Assembly (NCBI RefSeq): GCF_037126465.1
Contig: NW_026999301.1
Span: 992,001-1,056,000, forward strand
Length of the DNA stretch: 64,000 nt
Source of the DNA: Ornithodoros turicata
Lineage: Eukaryota > Arthropoda > Arachnida > Ixodida > Argasidae
Direction of reading: 5' to 3'
A program made the translations under genes and the position numbers. Below, in pieces: positions 9,152 through 19,060 of this stretch (its first letter is position 1; each line of letters opens with the position of its first letter). The notes below the pieces were generated by a model. The model was not told the origin of the DNA, made no database searches, and saw only the letters and a program-made list of their open reading frames with translations.

Positions 9152-11346
9152 ATGGTACGGTATTGTTCGGTTCCCCAATGTTCCACCTACTGCACTGAAG
9201 GTGGAATAAGCTTCCATCGCTATCCGGAAGAGCCTAATCTTCGCAAACAGTGGCTTGTAAGGCTTAGAAATGGAAAGGAGCCTTCGAAGTACGCTATGGT
9301 CTGCAGTAGACACTTCAGTGAAGAGGATTTCATAACAATAAAACTGAACAAGGATGGTGAGCTTGCGCTTTATTACCTTTGTTTAGTGATGTACAGCTGG
9401 GTGTTATCATTAGTTTGCAACGCTTCCTTGTGATCACTTTTCTACATGCTACTGGCGTCGAATAACTGATAAATAACCTAGAGGTTCGTTTTCTTTGAAA
9501 TGACGTCTCTCCAGTGACTGAAGAGCAGTACTTATGATACGCAGATTGCAGTGGCGATTGCGATGTAGTGAAGGCTGCATCCGCATGACGCTCGTCTCTG
9601 TACGTGTAGCTAACAGCGAAAGGCGTTTATTTGTAACTCTTCCTTCGACTGTGCTCATGCCAGAAAATGTATCTTTGTGATTCCTGGAAGCTTTGTACAT
9701 ATCGTAACCAACTGTTCGCTTGTTATCTGCCGAAATGTGAAGTATCTGAAATGAGGAGCCTTATGTTCACAATTCCTGTGTTTTGTTTTCAAGTTTGCAA
9801 GCGTCGGTACCTGAAGAAAAACGCTGCTCCCACACTGAACTTGCCACGGCGGAAGTTTGATTGCGAGAAGAAGCCTCGCAAGCCACCAGGCATGTGTTTT
9901 TGTTTACTACACGTTCTGTACGTCAACTGCAACTCGTCCTTTGCCTTTGTAGTTCAGAGAGCTCCTACTGAAGCTGTGCCGACTGTGCAAAGGGGGATTT
10001 CCAGCTGTGATCAAGGTAGGTCAGGTATAATAGGAAGAGCGTAGATTAATCTAATGGAATATATGTAGAGGCTGGTGATGATGAGCTGCAAACTGCAGAC
10101 AGTTCCAGCCTGGCCAGTGCCAGCACACCTGAGCACAATCTGGGAAGTCCCATAGCTGACAATGATGAGTTCAGTCAGGGTGGAGTGGACGTTAGGATGA
10201 CCTCTGGCCCACAATGTACAGACACAGTCAATGAAGGTGCGTTATTACTGTATAAAATTGTTCACTTCAGTTGTTATGAACTATGTCAAAATTCCCATGA
10301 CATCTAACATGTTTTCTTTGTTTTGTACAGTGCCCACGCAGGACATTCTGCAACAGTTTGCTTCGATTGCCTGTGTGCACGCTGGCACTCTCAGGGACGC
10401 CTGTGTGCAGGCAGATACACTCGTGGAATGTGGAAGGCACAAGCCACTGTTGACATACCACAGTGTTCGGGAAGAGGACAAAATTAGAACGTTGACAGGA
10501 CTAGGTTGTGTGCAGCTGATGGAGAACATTATCAGAGAGTTTTCAGTTTTGCGAAAAGCAACAGTGGCAAGAGGATTTGCACTAAGTGATGAAGATGTGG
10601 TGCTAATGGTTTTTGTGAAGTTGTATCACAACATCAACTTTAGCTTTTTATCTGTTCTTTTTGGCATCCATCGCACAACTGTTTCCAAAATAATGAAAAC
10701 TGCAATTTGCATCTTAGCTCGTGTACTGGGAGAGGCAGTGTTTTTCCCTACTAAGGAGTCTGTGATGGATAACATGACTATATACTTCAAGCACTATAAG
10801 AACACTCGCGTTGTACTTGACTGTACAGAGGTAGCCCTGGAGAGGCCAAGTGACTTAACCTCACGGCTGCTTACGTACAGTCAATATAAAAGGCAGTACA
10901 CCATAAAAATACTGATTGGATGTTCCCCAAGCGGTATGATCTGTGTAGTCGGACAAGGGCATGGAGGTCGTGCCTCTGATTCACACCTTACATCGCAGTC
11001 AAACGTGCTTGACATGTGTATGCCTTATGTGGACCACGTCATGGTGGACAAAGGCTTCTTAATCGAAACTTTGTGTGACGATGCAAGAGTGAGAATGGAC
11101 AGACCCCCGTTTCTGAAAAAACGGCGTCAGATGGAGGAACGCGAAGCACTTCAAAACCAAGCCATTGCAAGAGCGCGGGTTCATGTGGAAAGGGTGATCC
11201 AGCGGCTCAAAGCATATAAGATCCTGCAACAGAAGTTCCCTCTCCAACTTCTTCCTGTTTTTGATAAGGTAGTTTTACTGCTTGCTGGTGTCGTCAACTT
11301 GTCCAGGCCTATCCTGGCTGAAGACAAGTTTCTGCCAAACTGCTGA
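9152..11346 (+). CDS. THAP-domain DDE transposase (ISL2EU / DDE_4-like), 5 exons
   Basis: Inferred exons are 9152-9356, 9794-9889, 9953-10015, 10069-10236 and 10331-11346, giving 516 codons with consistent phase. Exon 1 encodes a THAP zinc finger: C5, C10, C51 and H54, with W34, P25 and HFSEEDF; exon 2 supplies the terminal AAPTLNLP motif. THAP domains bind transposon ends or target DNA. Exon 5 holds a helix-turn-helix-like region (FGIHRTTVSKIM) and the DDE nuclease. Its catalytic residues are D341 in VVLDCTEV, D417 in VMVDKGF and E464 in HVERVIQRLK. It would act in the nucleus, cutting and joining the element. Introns are GT-AG except intron 2, which needs a GC donor (AG|GCATGT). The start at 9152 is chosen because it opens the THAP domain. 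No frame-breaking change is seen. Confidence 0.8.
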
Positions 11347-11455
11347 ATGTGCAACAAGTCTGTAAAGGTGTGCATCATGAAGCATAATGTAATTGCCTTC
11401 TAATGCATGACATGGCAACATGTATGAATGTTAATTGCCCATGCAATTGTAACTG

Positions 11456-11461
11456 AATAAA
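11456..11461 (+). promoter_or_regulatory. Polyadenylation signal AATAAA of the transposase gene
   Basis: AATAAA lies 110 bp after the transposase stop codon on the plus strand. The matching minus-strand signal of the convergent gene is at 11498-11503, so the 3' ends of the two transcripts are closely apposed. Confidence 0.6.
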
Positions 11462-11497
11462 CAGTCTGTGGGCCCTTGCATAAAAACTGACACTGGA

Positions 11498-11503
11498 TTT
11501 ATT
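11498..11503 (-). promoter_or_regulatory. Polyadenylation signal AATAAA of the SWIM-YqaJ gene
   Basis: TTTATT on the plus strand is AATAAA on the minus strand, about 56 bp after the YqaJ stop codon. It fits a compact tail-to-tail gene arrangement. Confidence 0.55.
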
Positions 11504-11558
11504 CATTCTGTAAATGCCATGCTGGTACTCCAGATGCATTGTTCACATAGTACATACA

Positions 11559-13935
11559 TTATGACGCTCTTAGTGCATTGAACAGGTAGTTTCTATAAAT
11601 AATGCACACTGCTTCATAGCACTCTTTAAAGTAGTCATGACAAAATTCTATGGTACACAGATTCCAGACTTCTTGCGACTCGTACACAAAGAAATCGCAC
11701 TTAGAAATACCAAGCACACCCATTTGGACTTGCATTTGCGTCATATATATGGGTTTTGGATTATCTTTGCTGAACGCATTCTTAAGTTTCTGTGGACACT
11801 TTATTTCTAGTAGTCCCTGCCTTCCTGAGCAGCAAGTGCACTCAAAATGTACCACACCATCTGGTGAGCAGCCAATCAGTGGAAACTCGCTCCAGATGAA
11901 AAAACCAGTCTCCTCTATTGTAACGCTGTGACCATAACGCTGCATCACCTCTTTGTACATTTCTTTTGCTACACCCTCTTTTGCAAGGCCATTTCTCATG
12001 GCCTCAGTCTGAAACACATGCGCTCTTAACACTGATTTACATAGGCCACTGAGGTTATGTGGCAATGGCTCTGACTTTAGCTTTTTCGCCTTTGTTTTAA
12101 ATGAATGGCACAGTGTACTGCTTGCGATGCCCCTGCGGTATTTGAACCATTCTTCATTGGTCGATTGTCCTGCAGTGATTCTCTCTATTTCTGCTACAGT
12201 CTTCTGATTGTAAACTGCGCGTGCTTCTTCCAGAAAGCAGTCAAAGTCTTGCTTGTCCGTTGTCCTAATTAAATTAAGCATTGCTGTGGGTTGTTTGCTT
12301 GCCCCAGCTGCAGGCTGGCTGTTCAGTTCCTCTGGGCTGCACGATGTACTGGACCCTGTACAATAGTAAACAAATTAAATGCGCTATTCAATAGCAAGTA
12401 ATCTGAAGGTTATTATAATTTTCTTGCAGCCTGAATTGTAAAACTGATCCAGAATTTTCTTTGTAGTACCATTGGATTTGGCTGACATAGTTAACCTGTG
12501 TGTCATATCGTTAAATTCTTCGGACAACACGAACAGTACATGCAAGGGATAGTACTTTATGGGATGCTTATAGTTACTCTAATAACGAAGGACATCACAC
12601 TATTACTTTTACTAAGGGTTATCACTGGACTGTAAAGACAGGAAGGAAAAATATTGCACCTCTTCTCGCTTTTTTCCTGACGTGCATCTCTGGAGTACAC
12701 ACATAGGGTAGGTTAACCGTTAGCCCTTCCAAAACGTTATGCTCTGGTTGTGGCATTACAGGTTCCTGAAACTGATGTGCAAAGGAAAGAGCCCACATAA
12801 CACACAGTTACAAAGTCATTGTTGTAGTCTATTGAACTTTTGCTTTAGATGCTGCTTGTACAAGCTACTCCTCTTTTTTTCCCTTCATACTTAACGTCTG
12901 ATATCATACCTTTCGGCAACAAGGTAGTTTATGCGCAGGCGTAGGAGCATATCTTTGCTTTACAGTGCTTTTTGCATTTTGTCCCCACGACTGAGGGAGA
13001 TCCGTTGATGACAACATGGTCAACTTCTGAGTCCTATTTATGTGAAGTAGCACAGCAATACAGTGCTTGCATTTGTGAGACGCTCTGAAAACAATGTCAG
13101 ATTTTATTACTGCTAGTGTCTACACATGTTGAACCTTACTTGGTATCTCTTTGTGTAAGTTTCTACACATACAAAAAGTGAATTCAATGTATTGAAAACC
13201 ACTGGGCAGTTGCAAATAAGGTGCAAGTATTGTTGCTTATGTAATAGTACAACTATATTTCAGATATGCTGCCAGAGAAAATGCGTGTTACATGATAACT
13301 TCTAGTAAGTAAAACCTGCTAGCCAAAACTGCAGTGACAGAAGTTGTAGTGATTCACATTTGCTAGGTGGATGTAATTATAGTTGCTTACTGCCTGCAAT
13401 GGGTGAGGCAGAATGAAACACGACAGACGAAGCGATCAAGTCAACAACATGCTAGTGAACGGTAGTGCGTCTTACCCGGCTGGGCATGTGCAGTTGATTT
13501 GTAAAACTTTCGCGCAGTTTTCAAGCATCAGGTCCACCTTGTGCGGTTCTTTATGAAGTCCGGAAGATCGCAAAACAAACGCAATTATATGAAGAGGGCC
13601 CGCAGACTGGCATGTGGCAGCAACAACGCTGCATTCAATTACGTGACCAGCGTTGACCACTTCGTCGCCTTCGACAAGGCATCTCACGCCATCTCCGATG
13701 TGTTCCACGACAATGCTTAGAGGAAGGGAAACTGCAAAATGCGAATAGAGACGCTGTTATAACGCGTATAACGTACGCCTGAGACAGCGAATTACAGCCG
13801 CTCTGTTATTGCAGAAAAACAAGGAACGCCAGGAAAGCATTATGACGTGGTCATTTCTGTCGTTAAAATCAACAAAAGCGAAGGTCAATAAAGCTCCAAC
13901 GTACCTTCAAACAAGCTGCCATCATCGGTTTCCAT
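11559..13935 (-). CDS. SWIM zinc finger plus YqaJ-type nuclease, transposon protein 2, 5 exons
   Basis: Minus-strand exons inferred from splice signals and phase are 13935-13905, 13731-13476, 13084-12910, 12765-12660 and 12355-11559, 455 codons including stop. The exon 2/3 junction rebuilds a SWIM zinc finger, C91-x-C93 followed by C101-x-H103 (CTCPAG, then ASHKCKHC). The last exon holds a YqaJ-like exonuclease domain: RRGIASST near residue 263, GCSPDGVV with D355, and LLEIKCPQ with E373 and K375, the metal-binding D...ExK signature of the PD-(D/E)xK fold. YqaJ proteins are phage-type recombination nucleases; here the enzyme may process transposon ends or intermediates. The start METDDGSLFE is the only ATG that joins in phase with exon 2. 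All junctions keep the frame, so the gene seems intact. The small first exon is the least certain part. Confidence 0.75.
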
Positions 13936-15363
13936 TGTCACATAGACGCAATACACACTAAACGCGCGTGTAGAAGCAGTCGACGCGGGGAGTCAACCCA
14001 CACTGTGTTGTTTCATCGTTCCTCCGCAGCGCGCCGACACTGTTCGATCTCGGAGCGAATAGGCTCCGAGCGCTTGACAGGAGGCACCAGCGGCGATACG
14101 AACTCCAGCGCCGCGGTTTATGAGAACGGAAACAACTGGGAGGAGACTCACGTGGGTCTAACGTGGGGAGAAGGCGCGAGATCGCCCCTATCGTACGCGT
14201 TGAAGCTGTGAGTGGATTTCTGTGGCGCTTGCGGTAATTTTCACTTATGGATTTCGGGAGTTGAGAGAGTGGAAAGTTCTTCAACGTTGAAGAAAGACGA
14301 GGCCGAGTACCGTGCGGGCAAAGGGATGAGGATTGCTCCTGATTTCCAATATATGTATTATGTTGATTTGAGACGCATGTTGGCCCTTGGTACTTCAACT
14401 GAACAAGCGATACAATCGAATAAATGCATAGCTACTGACACCGTACATTATGAGGTACTGTAATCGTATCAGTTGTGAACATGCATGTAATGCAGTCAAG
14501 TAACCCGAATTTTTGGTTTCAAGTTCTTGCACCTGTCGAACGTACCCAAAATACAAATTGCAATGTATGTGCTTGGCCTAAGCCAGTGCATTTTCCCCGT
14601 GTATACACGGTAACCAGCTACCACTTGTGGCTCACACGGATGACGCATTCCTGTCTGAAGGTGTTCCTCACCTTCAGGAATTTAATTTATGCTTTCTTCC
14701 AGCATTAGCTAAGGAATAAATATATACAATATTGTCTAAAGATTTATTTATCTTTAAAGATAGTACATTGCAATTGCACAAGCACTGATATTACGTGCAT
14801 AATCTTACCCATGTGCTCATGCATATGGGTGGGTCCTCCATTTAAACGTTGTCGACGAAATGGCCGCTGCAGATTCGCGAGTCCTTTGTCGGCTGCAAGT
14901 CTTGGCAACCATCGCCTCTACAAATATGCGCAATTGCTAATTAAATTTTCCACAATGATCTGTTATCGATAGCTAAGTGAAAGGCGAAGCTGACTCGAAT
15001 GTTCTCACCACCGCTATCCACACGTTTCGTCTTCCTCGCTGGTGGGGACGTGAAGGACAGCCGATAGAAGCTCACTTTCTTCTCTCACCTGGTCGTATTT
15101 CCGTACGTGTTGTGTCAGGTAACGATGGAAGAGTCCATGTTCGAAGGCTTACCCATCGGTGAAGACCAAACACAAAATCCATTGAAAAAACAAAACAAAG
15201 AAAAAAAAAGTCTCACAAGCGATGAGGCACCGTGGCAGACTATGCTAGCTTCGCTGTGTACGGCTACTTCCAGTTGTTCGGAGAGGCAACGCGTGGGGGC
15301 GCAGATGCGCAGATGCGCGTCGAGTTAGAAGTGCACGGAGCCTATATTTCGGAACGGCCCTTA
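13936..15363. other. Right flank of the transposon and intergenic DNA
   Basis: GC-rich from 13980 to 14220, then mixed. Frames at 14212-14463 and 14475-14708 (77-83 codons) have no recognisable domain and no splice support. The right end of the THAP/YqaJ element is expected here but was not identified. Confidence 0.35.
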
Positions 15364-15960
15364 ACGGTAGCTGCGTTTACATGAACACCACACAAGCGAA
15401 TGGAATCGAGTCTAAACCAGAGAGAGGACGATACGCCACTGTTTAAGTGGATGCGCATCGAGTCCAGACCAGAGAGGGCGCCACGCCTTGTCATATCGGA
15501 AAATTACAGATGCACTTCCGCACATACTGGTGTTCCGCTATACCTTCGCACCGAACGTGAAAATGTCGAAAACGTAGCATCTACGCCCCATTTTCAAGCT
15601 TACTTCAGAATGAACTGTGCTCTACAGCTGCAAGCCTTCTGTCAGTGTAGACCCCTACATATCCAAAACGGAGCGTGGCTGGGAACTCCCTGACATCACC
15701 CTTTTGTGAACTGGACTACGAGTAGCAGACGACGCAATTAGCCCGCAGCCGATCGCCCCTTCCCATAATCCTCCCTTCTTTCCTTGATGCGGTCTGTTAA
15801 CATGCAGAATCTGAATGCGCATCCACCGTCTCGATCCACCTCCGTTTAGCGGATTGAATAGGATACGCCATTCTGGCGAATTCACCCGTTTACATATGGG
15901 TGGATTCGATTCGACAACTGGGTACGATACTCTCCTGCCGTATTAATGTAAACGCGGTTA
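15364..15960. mobile_element. MITE with AACCGCGTTTACAT-type terminal inverted repeats
   Basis: The left end contains CTGCGTTTACATGAA at 15371. The right end contains the inverted TTAATGTAAACGCGG at 15943-15957. Subterminal segments CGAATGGAATCGAGTC (left) and the inverted GGATTCGATTCGAC (right) extend the relationship. About 600 bp, without a transposase. Short open frames inside are not convincing. Confidence 0.55.
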
Positions 15961-16009
15961 GTAGAGCTTATCAACACTTCACATGATACAATACGTATTC
16001 ATTTCCACG

Positions 16010-16229
16010 TGGGACGTGACGCGGATTCGAATGCGAGCGCCGGTTGTGTTGTCTGGGTGCTTTCCCTGGGTTTTCCTCAGAGTCTTTGAGAAAATGTTGG
16101 CACAGTCCAGGACGCACAATTCTCTGCAGTTGTCGTGATGTTGCCCGTCTCAGCGTGACCCGCTACGGCACTACGCTACGGCACGGCGCTAAGTCCTATC
16201 ACTATCACCACTTCCATTTGCATGATGTA
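16010..16229 (+). mobile_element. tRNA-derived SINE, Ruka-like, copy A
   Basis: A B-box-like segment (GGATTCGAATGCG) is followed by the conserved body TTTCCCTGGGTTTTCCTCAG and TTGGCACAGTCCAGGACGCA. This is the pattern I recall for the Ruka SINE of ixodid ticks. Two related copies occur at 39104-39300 and 44108-44330. The 5' A box is not clear. The 3' part is followed by a MITE inserted at a TA. Confidence 0.65.
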
Positions 16230-16410
16230 CAGTGCTGGACAAAAGTTTACGGAACACGCTCCGGCGCATTCGTGGGGGGGGGGGGGGGGTACCGTACGAC
16301 CTTACAGACATGTGTCATTTGCAAGGAAGCACGGTACCATTCGCTGCTAGCGTGTCACTCTGGGGGAAGGGACGCGCCGGTGCGTGTTCGAAAACCTTTG
16401 TCCAGCATTG
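16230..16410. mobile_element. Tc1/mariner-type MITE, 181 bp, nested
   Basis: The left end is CAGTGCTGGACAAAAGTTT and the right end inverted is CAATGCTGGACAAAGGTTTT. TA flanks at 16228-16229 and 16411-16412 represent the target duplication. A run of about 15 G lies inside at 16276. The related copies at 39290 and 44325 lack this insert, which acts as an empty-site comparison. Confidence 0.75.
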
Positions 16411-16521
16411 TACAACTGCGTGTATCCCGCATCAGTCCTTCTGTGTTGTTCATCTCTTTCTTGTGCCCAAACTCGGGTCTTTTTTTTATCTTATGCAGTC
16501 TATCTGAACATTAATCTCAAT

Positions 16522-16795
16522 TACAGGGGTCGTTCAAGCTTCGCCATCGCTTTTCCTCGAGAAAAATCAGCGAGTAAATGTCATTGAATAAAACTTTCGC
16601 AAAACGATGTACAATCATTCTCGGATCAGTGCCACGTGCAGCAGTGTCAGCTATCATAGGGTCGAGTAGTGTGTCTGTATAGCTGTGAAATAGCGATCCA
16701 TAATCAATCATAATCAAGTTGGGGAACAAACGATGTCAAGGGGAAGAGTGTACGAATGGTGCAAACAGTTTTGCGAAAAACGGGATAGGATCCCA
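16522..16795 (+). pseudogene. Mariner transposon 5' part, copy A
   Basis: It starts with a terminal sequence like GGGGTCGTTCAAGCTTCGCC. It then follows the same course as the longer mariner copy at 39341: TGTGTCTGTATAGCTGTG, a short gap, and AAACGATGTCAAGGGGAAGAGTGTACGAATGG, the part encoding the S-R-G-R-V-Y-E-W motif. Much of the first helix-turn-helix coding region is deleted. Not functional. Confidence 0.65.
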
Positions 16796-18379
16796 CAGAA
16801 CCATTAACCGCCCATCAACATCCAGCGAACGTCGGGTTGTGGATGCTGGGTACGTCTCACGAACGTACACATTTGCTCCCGGCTACGTTTTAACTACGCC
16901 CATACCACCGTGCTAATCAAGAGAAAATTATGCGAAATGGACGTCGTAGGACCGCCGATGCGGATCTTCGAGGGACCTGTGGAGGATCTCTATTCCGGCC
17001 CCATAGGTATCGCGCGCTTATGGAAGTATCGTAATTTTAATCATGAGATAAGGACAACGACGCAAGTGTGCACCCAAAATACTTTATTTCTATGTAGACT
17101 TTATTTACATGTGCATTCGTACATGCCTGCCCTCACATGAGCAGTACAAATAATGAAAGAACGTGACAAGGTGCTATATCCAGATCATTCCCGTTCATAG
17201 AGATCGTGATCACAATATCGCCAAGTTATGCAAACAAGAAAAAAAAAACATCCATGTTACTTGCCGTATAATTAGTTGGCATCTTGTATGGAATCGACGC
17301 AATGTATCCTCACGCTCCTTCACGCCTTATGAATGGCTACCAGTCCCTTTATGTTGTTCATTTCTGTGTCTTCCGGCCTCTGGAATTCACTGGCCAAGTT
17401 CTGCTGCCGAGGCACACTGATAAAAGCGACATACATAATACAGGTATAATCGGCCCCTGCCTATGGCACTTACGGATACCAGTGTTTGGCCATACTTACC
17501 GTTTACCTAGCATTCTTACCTATAACGCATAAGACAGTAAGTTATTTCAAGACTGCTCATAGAGAAAACATCCCGCACTCTCTGGGAGGCGCTGAAACGC
17601 ACACAGCAATGAATGGCGCTGAGCGGTATAGCCGTTTATGCCTGAAAGAACATCAAGAACACAGTGAGTGGACCACAAAATAAAAGTAGCACACACGTGC
17701 TAATATACCTATATTACAAGCTCAGCCAGGATCGATGGCATTTTTTTTTCACTAGCCAGTGGGCTACAGCGACTTGAAGAACAAAGGAGTCTAAAACGCG
17801 ATCGCTTACAAACAAAGGCACCATGGCCGTTTACCTGTATTTCGGTCATAGGTAGTTGCCTCCGATGGAGAATCCGTTGCCTACAAGGCATATGCACTTA
17901 ACTCTTCACAAATTTCAAACTGTATTGGTGCTGTTCCCGTTGAAAAATTACCGTATTACTCCAAGTCATTGCAGACTCCGCCATGTTTCTCCAGCCTCTA
18001 CAGCGGCGTTTGAAATCTTCCGCACAACGGGCCAACAAGCTATGGCATCACGTGACACGTGACTCTCTCTTCTGCGCGTTGCGAAAAAACAAGCCTTCTG
18101 CGCAGATTTCTCCTTTGGCGGCGACGGCGACGCAGTCAGACGACAGAGCGGGAGAGAAGAAAGAGGCGGAGGGTCAAGAGCGAAAAGGAGTGCTCAAACG
18201 GCTCTTTCTGGACACAGTGCGGATGGGGTGCGCACGGTCTCTACAGGGTGATATATGTGGGACGTTTGCTCCTGTATACTCATTGGAGCATCCCAACTAA
18301 CGCGTCAAGGAGGCGTTCAATGGATGTTCACTTTAGGCTGCGGATGCTCGGACCCTTGTCGGCTGTCCAGGGGAGGTTA
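16796..18379. other. Intergenic; possible LINE 3' trace
   Basis: Mostly unrecognised. Around 17330-17410 one frame gives FMLFISVSSGLWNSLAKFCC, reminiscent of the FxPRTIxxWNxLP end of LINE reverse transcriptases, but this is weak. No complete gene. Confidence 0.3.
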
Positions 18380-18930
18380 CTGGTTCTGTGGGATGAAGAA
18401 TGAACCAAAGGGACACGTTCGTCTGACTGCAGTCACGGGAGTGAACATGGTATGCGTTGAGCAAACCATAATCGAAAACCAGAGTAACAGTGTGGGATAT
18501 TGCAGCCCAGCGTAATATTGGTGTCGACAGTGTGGAGACAAACATTCACGAGCACTTGCTGTTCCGCGAAGTCTATGCAGGAAGGGTACTCCCCAACACC
18601 TCACTTGTGAGTAGAACGGGGGGGGGGGGGCGTGTCAGTCTCTGAGCAACTCCTGGCGATGTTTAAATTCGAGGAGGACAAAGGTTTGCAATGAATCATC
18701 ACATGTTCGAAATTTGAATGCATAATTTCATCCAAGAGACAAAAAGAAGCAATATGAAATGGCAACGGAATGCTTTCTCAGCGCCAAAGAAAAGCGAGAT
18801 GCAGCCGTCTACTGGGAATTCGATGGGAGCTCTCTTGTGGGGCATGTGGGGTGTCATCTAGGTGGACTTCTTCTGGCAAGGGGTCACGATTAATGCCCAG
18901 TCCTTCTCCACGTTACAGTATACAGTAAAG
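18380..18930 (+). pseudogene. Mariner transposase interior and 3' part, copy B
   Basis: The sequence parallels 39640-40110: ATGAAGAATGAACCAAAGGG, the segment encoding GHVRLTAVTGVNMVCVEQ, IAAQRNIGVDS-like codons in broken frame, and later the stretch encoding SSGKVMGTVFWDM-like sense (near 18795-18860) with stops and frameshifts. A run of 12 G sits at 18619. No intact frame. It is followed at 18930-19060 by sequence also found next to the tRNA block at 42600-42720. Confidence 0.65.
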
Positions 18931-18934
18931 TGAC

Positions 18935-19060
18935 TGAGTTAATTTAACATGATAACTGTAGTTGTAACGATACACTGCAAGAACAGAAACTGCAACTCTA
19001 ACTCAGTTACTATTTTTGCGTGCTAACCGAAACTGCAACGGGATCACTCTGGTTTACACT
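18935..19060. repeat. Repeat shared with 42600-42720 and, weakly, 38110-38140
   Basis: It contains AACTGTAGTTGTAAC and AACTCTAACTCAGTTACTATTT; the 42600-42720 copy has GCAACTGTAACTCAGTTACTATTT at the same place. This is part of a larger block copied with mariner and SINE sequences. Confidence 0.5.

Larger units (their letters stand above)
9152..13935. mobile_element. Two-gene DNA transposon (THAP-DDE transposase plus SWIM-YqaJ protein), minimal extent
   Basis: Two spliced genes face each other tail to tail: a plus-strand THAP-DDE transposase (9152-11346) and a minus-strand SWIM/YqaJ nuclease (11559-13935). Their stop codons are 212 bp apart. The pairing of a THAP-bearing DDE_4-type transposase with a YqaJ-type nuclease is what I recall for the ISL2EU superfamily of eukaryotic transposons. 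Both genes keep open frames across all inferred exons and have consensus splice sites and motifs, so the copy looks young. The outer ends are not defined; the coordinates given span only the two coding regions. Confidence 0.7.

Noticed and set aside
13958..14398. 146-codon minus-strand frame
   Set aside because: Arg/Ser-rich composition typical of chance open frames in GC-rich DNA; no splice or domain support.
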